Source: JBMYRH01 sp049602155
GTDB taxonomy: Bacteria; Myxococcota_A; UBA9042; PHBI01; JBMYRH01
Reading direction: 5' to 3'
DNA: 64,000 bases
Assembly: GCA_049602155.1 (NCBI GenBank)
Contig: JBMYRH010000010.1
Span: 62,001 to 126,000, forward strand
Positions 45,706 to 54,136 of this stretch are shown piece after piece. The notes below the pieces were generated by a model. The model searched no databases. It was not told the DNA's origin and saw only the letters and a program-made list of their open reading frames with translations. Every line of letters starts with the position of its first letter. Position 1 is the stretch's first letter. The translations under genes and the position numbers were made by a program.

Positions 45706-46269
45706 TCAGTCGACCCTCAGCACGTTGACCAGGGACCAGACATTTTGTCCGTGGTTGGCGACGTGCCAATAGATGGGCGTCCCTGTGGGGATGCCCCGCG
45801 TGACCGGGAATTCTTCGTAGTAGAGCTCTGAGCGGTCGTTTGGCAGCTCGGGGCGATGTTCCCAGAGGGTCTCCGGGGGATCGCCGGCAGAGAGCTGCAA
45901 GAGCCCTTGCCCCTCGGCGATGAGGTTGGGCCATCGGAAGGCCCAGACGCGCATGGTGCCGCCGACCTGGATCGGAGCGATCGTGGTCTGTGCGACCGTC
46001 AACCAGCTGCAGGTTGTGGTGTCTAGGTCCAAGTAGAGCCCGTCTTCCGTCACCTCGACGGTGAGTGCCTCATCGGGGCATTGGTCGCTCGCGCTGAGCG
46101 ATGGATCGGCGATGGGGTCATCGTCGACTGAGAGGGCCTCCCAACGCGCGGCGTGCACCAGCGGGGTAGCGCCCGGGGTGCGCTGCTCGACGTCGAGCAG
46201 CGTGCTCGCGTCTGTCGAGGTGTACGTCTCTGTCTGCATGACGCAGCTGCTCTGTGTCCGGTAAAGCAC
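45706..46269 (-). CDS. Hypothetical exported protein, about 187 aa, uncertain start
   Basis: From GTG 46269 the frame gives 187 residues: acidic, with TTTCSWLTVAQTTIAPIQVG and a Trp-rich WAFRWPNLIA segment; not recognised. Upstream in the same frame lies signal-peptide-like sequence (IGRTTLLIATLLFVLYR, from 46308), but no ATG, GTG or TTG precedes it before a stop; an ATC at 46306-46308 with GAGG six bases upstream, or ATT/CTG codons, are the only starts that would keep it. Reads as a periplasmic protein if so. Follows the DUF2330 gene by 1-40 bp. Confidence 0.55.
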   Translation of the reverse strand: MLYRTQSSCVMQTETYTSTDASTLLDVEQRTPGATPLVHAARWEALSVDDDPIADPSLSASDQCPDEALTVEVTEDGLYLDLDTTTCSWLTVAQTTIAPIQVGGTMRVWAFRWPNLIAEGQGLLQLSAGDPPETLWEHRPELPNDRSELYYEEFPVTRGIPTGTPIYWHVANHGQNVWSLVNVLRVD

Positions 46270-46309
46270 AAAGAGTAGCGTCGCAATAAGCAGGGTCGTG
46301 CGACCGATC

Positions 46310-48103
46310 TTAGGCCTCGCGTCGCCGCCGGAGAGCGATCAGCCCCAAGCCTAGTGCTGCGAGCAGCGCCCAAGAGCCGCTGTGGCCACCAGTGTTGCAG
46401 CCACCGTCGTCGTCGCCTGGGTCGGTACCTGGGTCGGTACCTGGGTCGGTGCCTGGGTCGGTACCTGGGTCGGTTGGCTCAGGCTCTGGACCGTCCCAAG
46501 CGAGGAACGTTGGATCCATCATCTCGAAGGTCTGCTCTCGCTGAGCGACGTCGGAGAGCGCGATGACACTGGGTGCACCCTCTTCGGTGTAGACCACGAC
46601 TTCTGCGGCGGCCGCCTCGTTCGGGAACGCGTCCACGAACCCTTCACCATCGTAAGACCACAGGTTTTCGAAGGGGCCCTCGATGGTCCAGCTCTCCTCG
46701 CCGTAAGTGAGGGTGACGCGATCGGCGATCCATGAGTCCTCCTCGTTGCACTCGGCTGAGCCTTCGACAGAGTGCCATGGCTCGACATCACCGAGGTCTC
46801 GGTTGAAGCCAAAGATTGGGTCCCGCGTCATCTCGTTTGGCGAGATCGTGGAGTAGAGGCGAGTGACGTAGGACTCGCCGCTGTTTGAGGAGACGCGGTC
46901 CAAGATCTCCTGACCGTCCTTGAGCGGCAAGACGACCTTCTCCTCCAAGTCATTCGCGAAGGTGACCGGGTCAAAGACCCAGTCTTGCGGCATGCTCTTC
47001 AGGCACTCGCTGAGGTTCCACGTGTAGAACTCTTGGTCGCTCTTACACCCCTCGGGTAGCTCATCTTCGGCGGGCTTAGGGATGTGCACCTGGATCAGGG
47101 ACTGCATCTGGGCGTTTCGAGGGAATCCCTGCATCAGCATCCCATCGAGGAACGCCTCTGGGTCGGAGATACCGGCCAAGGCAGAGGTGTCAAACTGGCC
47201 GTCTTGGTAGAGCATGTTGGTCGTCGTCATTGAGCGCGCGTACTCGGTGATAAACCCGTGACCCGCAGCGTCATTGACCGCCTCGGTCGCGACGTCCTGG
47301 TAGTTGGCGCCCCCGCTGAGCCAGTCGATCTTCTTGTAGTTGATCTCTACGCCAAACCAGTTGAGCGGGACGATGCGATGCTCGCCGAACACCCAAGCCG
47401 TGACCGGCATGTCGGGCGCCGCGGCGATGCGTGTCAACACCAAGGGGATGCAGGGCTCCTCGGCCTCAGGCATCGTCAGCATCAAGGGCTGGAGGTCACC
47501 GACTGTAGCGCTCTCCTTGAGCTTCACAGCGATGAAATTGAACTCCTGATCGAGGTAGTGGTCGATGATGGGGAGCGACTCCTCGGGCTGGTCGAAGTCG
47601 TTGTCATCGAGCCACTGGAGCAGCACCTCTGCGCCGGCCGCTGTGGCGTCGAGCGTGACGGCGATAAACGGACCTACGATCTGCTTATCGAGCACCACGA
47701 CTTGGGCGCCTCCGTCGTTGGCGTCAAATCCGCCGCCATCCTCCGAGGCCTCGACAGCGAAGTCTCCTGCGCAGCTGCCCCCGTTGTCCCAGTCCCAGTT
47801 CACGTAGAAGCTGGGGCGTGTGCGGTTGTGGAGCTCAGAGAAGATGGCGTCTGGCCCCAGAGCGACCGTCGGTTGTCCTGTCACGGGCACGACCCATGCG
47901 AAGTCCTCGGCCGAGCCCTGGAAGGCGATCTGGATGATGGCTGTGACGCCATCTGGCCCGTAGGTGAACGCGATCTGCTCGCCAGCCTGCTCGACAGGTA
48001 CCTGGCTACAGAAGAAGCCACCGCACGCCAAGACTGGCGCGCTGAGCACAAGGAGGGATGAGAGTGCGATTAGTGCAGTCGTGAGGCGACGAGGGAGAAG
48101 CAT
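46310..48103 (-). CDS. DUF2330 protein with MYXO-CTERM sorting tail
   Basis: Signal peptide (LTTALIALSSLLVLSAPVLA) followed by CGGFFCSQVPVEQAGEQIAF and FAWVVPVTGQPTVALGP, the DUF2330 signature. The tail has five GTDP repeats, then GDDDGGCNTGGHSG, a hydrophobic helix (WALLAALGLGLIAL) and RRRREA: a MYXO-CTERM sorting signal, whose Cys is processed during surface attachment in Myxococcota. ATG 48103 has AGGAG eight bases upstream. Role unknown. Confidence 0.88.
   Translation of the reverse strand: MLLPRRLTTALIALSSLLVLSAPVLACGGFFCSQVPVEQAGEQIAFTYGPDGVTAIIQIAFQGSAEDFAWVVPVTGQPTVALGPDAIFSELHNRTRPSFYVNWDWDNGGSCAGDFAVEASEDGGGFDANDGGAQVVVLDKQIVGPFIAVTLDATAAGAEVLLQWLDDNDFDQPEESLPIIDHYLDQEFNFIAVKLKESATVGDLQPLMLTMPEAEEPCIPLVLTRIAAAPDMPVTAWVFGEHRIVPLNWFGVEINYKKIDWLSGGANYQDVATEAVNDAAGHGFITEYARSMTTTNMLYQDGQFDTSALAGISDPEAFLDGMLMQGFPRNAQMQSLIQVHIPKPAEDELPEGCKSDQEFYTWNLSECLKSMPQDWVFDPVTFANDLEEKVVLPLKDGQEILDRVSSNSGESYVTRLYSTISPNEMTRDPIFGFNRDLGDVEPWHSVEGSAECNEEDSWIADRVTLTYGEESWTIEGPFENLWSYDGEGFVDAFPNEAAAAEVVVYTEEGAPSVIALSDVAQREQTFEMMDPTFLAWDGPEPEPTDPGTDPGTDPGTDPGTDPGDDDGGCNTGGHSGSWALLAALGLGLIALRRRREA
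46416..46475 (+). repeat. Five 12-bp tandem repeats (coding)
   Basis: CCTGGGTCGGTA-type units repeated five times, encoding the GTDP linker of the MYXO-CTERM protein on the minus strand. Expected to vary in copy number by slippage without breaking the frame. Not a CRISPR array: no spacers. Confidence 0.9.
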
Positions 48104-48230
48104 GGACAGGACTCCTGGATAGGTCGATGGGCGGACCATAACAACTACAGTCCAGAAGGGCGAATTACCGCTGTCTGCAGCGCGACAGAGGGCGCTTTCG
48201 CTGCTCTGCGTTCACTGCTAAGAGAGGGCT

Positions 48231-49448
48231 ATGACTCAGCGCGTCCTCCATGTGTTATCTCAGCGCCCGTCCCGTACCGGGAGCGGCGTCACGCTCGAGC
48301 ACATCGCCAACCACGCTGCTGCAGTTGGGTGGGAGCAGCGCGCTGTCATCGGGGTGCCGGCCGACGACCCTCACCCCGCGGTGGGGACCTTGGCGCCTAG
48401 CCATATCCACCCCATGGTCTTTGAGCGTCCCCCGTTGAGCTTCCCTGTGCCAGGGATGAGTGACGTGATGCCCTACACGAGCACACGCTTCTCGACCCTT
48501 ACCGAGGCCCAGGTTCGGGCCTATTTGGGGGCGTGGCGCGCGCATATCGCCCCCATCATCGCTGAGTTCCGCCCGGACATCATCCACAGCCACCACATCT
48601 GGCTGATGAGCAGCGCCCTGAAGGACATCGCCCCAGATATCCCAGTGGTGACGCACTGTCACGCGACAGGGCTGCGTCAGATGGCCCTCTGTCCGCACTT
48701 GGCCGAGCGGGTAAAGGCCGGCTGTCGTCGGAATGATCGCTTCGTCGTGCTCCACCAAGGGCACGCCGAGGCCCTTGTGAGCGCGCTCGACATTTCACCG
48801 GACCGAGTCGTCGTCGTGGGCGCGGGCTACGGTGAAGAGACCTTTGGGGCGAACGGTCGCAGCCTCTCTCCAGGTCCGCAGCTGCTCTATGCAGGCAAAT
48901 ACAGCAACGCCAAGGGCCTCCCTTGGCTCCTTGACGCCGTCGAGGCGCTGACGCCCCAGCTCCCGGGCTTGACCTTGCACATCGCGGGCTCCGGGGCGGG
49001 CGAAGAGGCCGAGCGCCTTCGCGCGCGGATGGAGGGGATGGGTCAGGTGGTCCTCCATGGTCAGGTCAGCCAAGCGACCCTCGCGGAGATGATGCGTCGG
49101 GCCGCGGTCTTCGTGCTCCCTTCATTTTATGAGGGGTTGCCCTTGGTGTGCGTCGAGGCGGCCGCGAGCGGATGTCAGGTCGTGGCGACCGATCTGCACG
49201 GGGTGCGTCAACTCAGCGACGCCCTGGGACCCTGGTTGCGCCGTGTTCCATTGCCGCGCTTAGAGCGGGTCGATGTCCCCGTCGCGGACGACCTGCCCGC
49301 TTTTGTCTCTGCGTTGACCGAGGCGTTGGCGTCCGTTCTGGAGGGTCCGGCGCCCGAGATCACCCCAGAACTCAGCCTCTGGACATGGGGCGCTGTCTTT
49401 GGCCGTGTTCAGGCCGTCTGGTCTGAGCTGCTCGCCGAATCGCCTTAA
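48231..49448 (+). CDS. Glycosyltransferase family 4
   Basis: Retaining GT4-type transferase using nucleotide sugars for exopolysaccharide, LPS or glycolipid. GTGVTLEHIAN-like N-terminal donor region (SGVTLEHIANHAAAVGWEQR), PGPQLLYAGKYSNAKGLPWL at the domain junction, and the C-terminal FVLPSFYEGLPLVCVEAAAS with the E-x7-E catalytic motif. 405 residues, normal. Lone gene with its own promoter; acceptor unknown. Confidence 0.9.
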   Translation: MTQRVLHVLSQRPSRTGSGVTLEHIANHAAAVGWEQRAVIGVPADDPHPAVGTLAPSHIHPMVFERPPLSFPVPGMSDVMPYTSTRFSTLTEAQVRAYLGAWRAHIAPIIAEFRPDIIHSHHIWLMSSALKDIAPDIPVVTHCHATGLRQMALCPHLAERVKAGCRRNDRFVVLHQGHAEALVSALDISPDRVVVVGAGYGEETFGANGRSLSPGPQLLYAGKYSNAKGLPWLLDAVEALTPQLPGLTLHIAGSGAGEEAERLRARMEGMGQVVLHGQVSQATLAEMMRRAAVFVLPSFYEGLPLVCVEAAASGCQVVATDLHGVRQLSDALGPWLRRVPLPRLERVDVPVADDLPAFVSALTEALASVLEGPAPEITPELSLWTWGAVFGRVQAVWSELLAESP

Positions 49449-49470
49449 ACTATGACGTGCCTGTCATAGT
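49449..49470. promoter_or_regulatory. 22-bp palindrome after the glycosyltransferase gene
   Basis: ACTATGAC and GTCATAGT, perfect 8-bp arms around GTGCCT, immediately after the stop codon at 49446-49448. Hairpin without U tract; could be a terminator or an operator for the gene at 49712. A second short palindrome GCCATATATGGC lies at 49487-49498. Nothing else was recognised between 49499 and the ribosome-binding site at 49701. Confidence 0.45.
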
Positions 49471-49711
49471 TCTGGGGTCTGGAGTCGCCATATATGGCAA
49501 ATTTCAGGTCGCCTGGAGATCAAGACTCAGTGTGACGAATGAGTGACGAAGTGTCCGAAAACCTACAGCCTGCTTGATTGAATGGGTGTCGGCGCGGTGT
49601 CTCCAAGGGTTTCTGCTGAAATATGGTCTAGATCTTGCTAGTTTAGAAGACATCTCGCTCCAAGTCCCCTGGAGCACGATCTCTCCCAAAATTCCATCGC
49701 AGGAGTCTGGC

Positions 49712-50158
49712 ATGTCCGTGGTACACCCGATCTCTACTCTCTCGACGATGTCTCCCTCTCTCGGCCCGGCCGCCTTGGTGCGTTGCGCCGCCATGAGCCT
49801 CCAGGTCATGGCGCCACACGACGCCGCGGCGATCAGCAAGGTCGCGGGCAAGTCAGAGGATATGAACGCCTTCATTGAGGGTCTTTGGATGCGATCGACT
49901 CAGCTCCTGATGGGGATTGAGCCCTGCTTGAATTGGGCCTCCCGCGCGGCCTTCTCTCGCGCCGCTGCCGAGGTGCTCTCGCAATGGATGGCGCACGTGG
50001 CCTCTCGGCCGGAGATGCTCGCACCCGAGGACCACGAGACGCTTGAGACGGCGACCCGCGAGATGGACCTCTACTTGCGCCGTCACTGGCGAAAGGCTCA
50101 GGCCCGCGCCTGGTCTGCCCCAGTCAGCGGACGCTTGGTCAGCACCAAGGCGGCTTAG
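49712..50158 (+). CDS. Helical hypothetical protein, 148 aa
   Basis: ATG 49712 follows AGGAG at six bases; the frame is open further upstream but that part looks non-coding. The product is Ala/Met/Leu-rich and helical, with EDMNAFIEGLWMRSTQLLMG in the centre and a basic tail (RRHWRKAQARAWS). Length and composition resemble granule-associated helical proteins such as phasins, but no defining motif is present, so no function is claimed. Confidence 0.6.
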   Translation: MSVVHPISTLSTMSPSLGPAALVRCAAMSLQVMAPHDAAAISKVAGKSEDMNAFIEGLWMRSTQLLMGIEPCLNWASRAAFSRAAAEVLSQWMAHVASRPEMLAPEDHETLETATREMDLYLRRHWRKAQARAWSAPVSGRLVSTKAA

Positions 50159-50181
50159 GCTGACTACTCAAGGGACGTCGA

Positions 50182-50346
50182 TCATCGGTTCGGCTTGATC
50201 GAAGCAGCCTTGTTGCATGATGGACATTTGCCTGTAGCCCCTGCTTTTGTGCGGCACGTGGTGCAGAATTTATCGTTGCATTTGCTGCAACGGAACGTCC
50301 GATTGGTGCGCTTTTCGCAGCCGTTACAGGTCCCCATATCAGCCAT
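50182..50346 (-). CDS. Very small double zinc-ribbon protein, 54 aa
   Basis: ATG 50346 has AAGGA upstream. The peptide has eight Cys in C-x2-C pairs (7/10, 20/23, 28/31, 41/44) with Lys-rich spacers, enough for two zinc sites, and basic ends. Such miniature zinc ribbons usually bind nucleic acid or act as chaperones; no family named. Confidence 0.65.
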   Translation of the reverse strand: MADMGTCNGCEKRTNRTFRCSKCNDKFCTTCRTKAGATGKCPSCNKAASIKPNR

Positions 50347-50392
50347 GAATCCTTCTCCGTGGTCTTCGTCTCTTAACCGACAACTCGGAGCA

Positions 50393-50977
50393 CTACTGTA
50401 CCCCGAGTGCGGTCCAAAAGGCCCACCCGGCGAGCAGTAGCGTGCCTGCGTTGGCGAACAACGCGGTCGCGACGGTGCCCGCGTAGGCGACCCGCTCAGA
50501 GAGGGTCGGGGGCCCAGTGTCTTCGTCGAGGCCGAGCTCGGTGCGGAGCGCACCGAGTGTCATGTTCAGGAGTGTGTCGTCGACGGTGCTGCGTGTGAAG
50601 AGGCTGCTGTGGCACCTCCGACCACGCACAAAGGCGCGCAGGGTGTCGCCCGGACACAAGAGTGCGCCGAGGATGACGGTTTGACTATTGAGGAGCCACC
50701 CGGCCCAGTACCGCCCCAGACCGGTGCCTAGCTCGAAGGCGGCGATCTGAAACTCACCTCGCCAGGTCGCGTCGTACCCTGTCAGCACGTGGTCAACATC
50801 ATGGAGAGGGACCGCCTCTTGTCGAGCCGGAAGGTTGGGGAGGTAGAGGGTCACCGGTCCGAGCGGGAGCTTGATCCACCGGTCGGTGTAGGTCTTGGTA
50901 TCAAACCCACTGCTCTCGAAGTATCGCTCTCGGCCAGCGCGCACCGTCAACGTATCTGGATAGCGTCGGTCGGTCAT
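50393..50977 (-). CDS. Coq4-like protein with HDxxH-x11-E motif
   Basis: 194 residues from ATG 50977. Contains LHDVDHVLTGYDATWRGE, which fits the Coq4 signature exactly: H59, D60, H63, then eleven residues and E75, the zinc-binding motif of that family. A helical second half ends in a hydrophobic segment (ANAGTLLLAGWAFWTAL). Coq4 proteins take part in quinone biosynthesis; in bacteria the role is not settled. It starts 7 bp after the lectin-like lipoprotein gene and may be cotranscribed with it. Confidence 0.72.
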   Translation of the reverse strand: MTDRRYPDTLTVRAGRERYFESSGFDTKTYTDRWIKLPLGPVTLYLPNLPARQEAVPLHDVDHVLTGYDATWRGEFQIAAFELGTGLGRYWAGWLLNSQTVILGALLCPGDTLRAFVRGRRCHSSLFTRSTVDDTLLNMTLGALRTELGLDEDTGPPTLSERVAYAGTVATALFANAGTLLLAGWAFWTALGVQ

Positions 50978-50984
50978 TGAGGGC

Positions 50985-52550
50985 CTATTGGCAGGTGTGG
51001 ACGACGTTGAGGTTATCGAAGCGGTGGAAGTTCGTGTAGTACCCGGTGCTCCCGGAGAAGAAGATGTATCCACCACGGAACTGGAGCTCTGGGTAGAGCT
51101 GCTCCACCAAGAGCTGTTCATCGATCCACACACGGACCTTGAAGCCGATGACGTCGACCCTGACGGTCCGCCAGTTGAGGTCCTCTACGTCCCCCATGTC
51201 ATGCCACCAAAGGTGGTTCCCAGCGTCGCCGTCCAGGGTGATTGCGACGTGGTCGTTCGGGGTGGGGTCGGTGTGGAGCTCGTTCGTGCCGTTAAATACG
51301 TTGTGGTAGGTGTCGATCTCCACGGTGAAAGCGTTGCCGTCCCAGGGACCGTAAAGCCCACCGACTGCATAGCCGATGCCGCTTCCCGGGACCGCGCTGG
51401 CGATGATCTCGTCCTCAAGCTCCGCGATAGAGTCCGTCTGAACGATGGTCATCGCGAAGCCATCAGCGCCGCTCCCCCCCCCCGTCGCCATCGAGAATGT
51501 GATGGAGACGCTGCCTGCTGCCACGTCGGTTTGCGGGTTGTAGACGGCGCCGCGTTGCCCTTGGGCCGTGCCGGTCATCTCAAGCCAGCCGTTGGTGTCC
51601 CAGTAGCTGCTGCCGAACATCTTCCACGCGACGTCATCGAGAGAAGAGAAATCGTCGTTGACCTTATACTGACAGAAGACCACGTCGACCGCGCTCGTCT
51701 CAGCGCAGACGCCGTCAGGCGTCTCAAGTCGGGCTACGAGGGGGAGCACCCCGAGCGGCGCCGATGCGGTGTCCAGGTTGCCGCTTGTCGTGCCATCTGG
51801 GAGGACGACGGTTTGCCCCAAGATCTCCCCGGAGGAGGTCTCCCATTGGACGTTCAGACCATCCATAGATGCTGGCCCCGTCACCAGCGCAGAGGCGATG
51901 AACGGCGCGCCGATCACGTGAAAGCTCTCCGGCGCAGGCCCCGTGATCGCGACCGTGCCCGGGCACAGGGCGAGGATGGGGGGGGCCTCATCGACGTCAG
52001 CTTCTGCGTCGACGTCGGCCTCCACGTCTGAGTCATCACCCCCAAGGGCCGCGTCACCCTCCATGGAGTCGTCCTCGTCCTCGGCCACGTCCTCGGTGGT
52101 GTCTCCTTCCGCCGCGTCAGCCAGGGGTGGATCAACCACACCGCTGTCGACCACAGGTCCTCCGTTGTCCGGCTCTGTCGTGCCGCTGTCTTGAGCTCCC
52201 TCCGTGTCTTCGGCCGGGCTCCCGGCGTCCTCAAGTGCACCGTCAGTGTCTTGCTCAGCGGTGTCTTCTGCCGGGGCCAGCGTGTCCTCGGGGGACGCGA
52301 TCGCGTCGATGACCTCCTCTTGGACATCGCTAGCCGCTTCGATGCTGTCCTCGTCGTTGGAGGCGCTGTCGTCCGCTGAGTTGCCGATATCAGAGGGAGG
52401 GGGCAGCTCCCCGCCCGCGTCACTCGCGGCGGTCATCGTGTCCGAGCTTGGCCCTGTCGCTCCGTCTTGTTCAAGGCCGACACCGCCGGTGCTGCTGCAG
52501 CCCATCAGGAGGGCACAGAGGGTCAACAGTGAGGTGGCTGATCGATTCAT
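50985..52550 (-). CDS. Lipoprotein with L-type-lectin-like domain
   Basis: Starts at ATG 52550 (MNRSATSLLTLCALLMGC, lipobox Cys18); earlier codons lack a start signal. Residues about 20-240 are a low-complexity Asp/Glu/Ser/Thr/Ala linker. An Ig-like stretch follows (ILALCPGTVAITGPAPESF), then a lectin-like beta-sandwich: VNDDFSSLDDVAWKMFG, GADGFAMTIVQTDSI, FTVEIDTYHNVF, NWRTVRVDVIGFKVRVW. L-type lectin/legume-lectin folds share this DGFAF--EIDT pattern. The gene contains a run of ten G (51474-51483), a slippage hot spot. Confidence 0.8.
   Translation of the reverse strand: MNRSATSLLTLCALLMGCSSTGGVGLEQDGATGPSSDTMTAASDAGGELPPPSDIGNSADDSASNDEDSIEAASDVQEEVIDAIASPEDTLAPAEDTAEQDTDGALEDAGSPAEDTEGAQDSGTTEPDNGGPVVDSGVVDPPLADAAEGDTTEDVAEDEDDSMEGDAALGGDDSDVEADVDAEADVDEAPPILALCPGTVAITGPAPESFHVIGAPFIASALVTGPASMDGLNVQWETSSGEILGQTVVLPDGTTSGNLDTASAPLGVLPLVARLETPDGVCAETSAVDVVFCQYKVNDDFSSLDDVAWKMFGSSYWDTNGWLEMTGTAQGQRGAVYNPQTDVAAGSVSITFSMATGGGSGADGFAMTIVQTDSIAELEDEIIASAVPGSGIGYAVGGLYGPWDGNAFTVEIDTYHNVFNGTNELHTDPTPNDHVAITLDGDAGNHLWWHDMGDVEDLNWRTVRVDVIGFKVRVWIDEQLLVEQLYPELQFRGGYIFFSGSTGYYTNFHRFDNLNVVHTCQ
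51474..51483. repeat. Ten-base C homopolymer inside the lectin-like lipoprotein gene
   Basis: C10 on the plus strand (G10 in the coding strand, encoding Gly-Gly-Gly in the lectin-like domain). The reading frame is open at this length. Tracts of this kind can change length during replication and switch a gene off. Confidence 0.9.
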
Positions 52551-52673
52551 GCGGGTGCTCCGGGTCAACGGCTGAATCGTACGAAAACGAATGATGAGTC
52601 TCAAGCGACGGTGTGGGGGGGCCTGCGCTGGAGTGCGCGTGACGCCGGGGGCACCTCTGCCTATGCTCGGTTC

Positions 52674-54020
52674 ATGGGGACGACGGGCTACCGCTTTCGA
52701 AATTGGGCCAGAACGCAGCGCTGTCGACCGGCTCAGTACCATCAGCCAAGCTCAGAGGCGGGGCTGGTCGCGATCGTGAGGCAAGCCGCCGAGGCTGAAG
52801 CGCGGGTGCGCGTCGTGGGCGCAGGGCATTCGTGGAGCGACATCGTGCTGACCGATCAATGGTTGGTGAACCTCGATCACTACGGTCGATTACTCCACGT
52901 CGATCACGATGCACAGACCATCACGGCGCAGGCCGGGATGCGGCTGCGCGACCTGAACCTCGCCCTGGCAGAGGAGGGCTTGGCGCTCTCCGCGCAGGGC
53001 TCGGTGGCCGAGCAGAGCCTCGGCGGGCTCATCGCGACTGGCACCCACGGGACCGGCATCACCTTCCCCAACTTCAGCGGCATGGTCGTGGCCCTGAACC
53101 TCGTGATGGCCGATGGCGAGGTCCAGGCACTCTCGGCGGCTGATGGTGCGCTCTTCTCAGCCGCCTGCCTTGGGCTCGGGTGCCTAGGTATCGTCAGCAC
53201 CGTCACGCTCCGTGTCGAGCCAGCCTTTAGGCTCGAGGAGCGCTCGTGGACGCTGAGCTTCGAGGACGCGGTCGCCCAGGTGGATGACCTCGTGGCCCAG
53301 CATGAGCACCTCAAGCTCTGGTGGGTGCCTCATATCGACGTCGTGCAGATCTACGCGCAGAACCGCACCGATGCGCCGGCGACTCGGCGAACTCTGCGCG
53401 AACGGTGGGAGGCCTCTCCTGGGCCTCGTTGGCTCTTCGCGGGCCTCTTGGCGCTGGGGCGCATGATCCCTGCGCTCGTCACCCCGTTCAATCGTCTGAT
53501 GGCCGCCTCTCACCTTCGACCTCATCGACGGGTCGCGCGGTCACACGAGGTCTTCAATATCCCGATGCCCCCGCGCCACGATGAGACCGAGTGGGGGTTC
53601 GCAGCCGAACGGGCTGGAGAGGCCATGACGCGGCTTCGGGCGCTGATTGACACCGAGGGACATCGGGTCAATTTTGTGGTTGAAGCCCGCTTTGTGGCCG
53701 CAGATGACGTGATGCTCAGCCCTGCTCACGGCAGAGCCAGCTGTCAGCTCGGCGCCTACAGCGCCCGTGGTGGCGCCAACGTTCGGTATATCGAGGCATT
53801 TCAGCGCTTGGCACTCTCGATGGACGGACGGCCACATTGGGGCAAGGTCGTCACGAAAGGTCGCGTATGTCTCGAGCGTGTGATGCCCAATATCAGGCAC
53901 TTTGATGAGATTCGACGGCGCCTCGACCCCGAGGGCCGATTCGTGAATCAGTTCATCGCACGGATCTTCGATGAGCCTTTAAAATCAAAGGACACATCGC
54001 ATTTAGAGCCCACGTCGTAG
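52674..54020 (+). CDS. FAD-linked lactone oxidase (D-arabinono-1,4-lactone oxidase family)
   Basis: 448 residues. The N-terminal FAD-binding (VAO/PCMH) domain has RVRVVGAGHSWSDIV, with the His used for covalent flavin in part of the family, and LGGLIATGTHGTG. The C-terminal domain fits ALO (PHWGKVVTKGRVCLERVMPN and a late RLDPEGRFVN). Members oxidise sugar lactones such as L-gulonolactone or D-arabinono-1,4-lactone. ATG 52674 is used; a GTG at 52611 in frame lacks homology before the fold. Alone on the plus strand. Confidence 0.88.
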   Translation: MGTTGYRFRNWARTQRCRPAQYHQPSSEAGLVAIVRQAAEAEARVRVVGAGHSWSDIVLTDQWLVNLDHYGRLLHVDHDAQTITAQAGMRLRDLNLALAEEGLALSAQGSVAEQSLGGLIATGTHGTGITFPNFSGMVVALNLVMADGEVQALSAADGALFSAACLGLGCLGIVSTVTLRVEPAFRLEERSWTLSFEDAVAQVDDLVAQHEHLKLWWVPHIDVVQIYAQNRTDAPATRRTLRERWEASPGPRWLFAGLLALGRMIPALVTPFNRLMAASHLRPHRRVARSHEVFNIPMPPRHDETEWGFAAERAGEAMTRLRALIDTEGHRVNFVVEARFVAADDVMLSPAHGRASCQLGAYSARGGANVRYIEAFQRLALSMDGRPHWGKVVTKGRVCLERVMPNIRHFDEIRRRLDPEGRFVNQFIARIFDEPLKSKDTSHLEPTS

Positions 54021-54136
54021 GCCATTTAGGGGGAGGTCGCCGCAAAGAACCGGTGAAAATTTTGGTAATCGTTTTACTGCGGTCGTAACCTCGATCAGAC
54101 CGCCACCATCTAATCGCCCCCCTTCCCCGATTGGAT

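Noticed and set aside
46416..46475. Possible CRISPR-like direct repeats
   Set aside because: Contiguous 12-bp units with no spacers, coding the GTDP linker.
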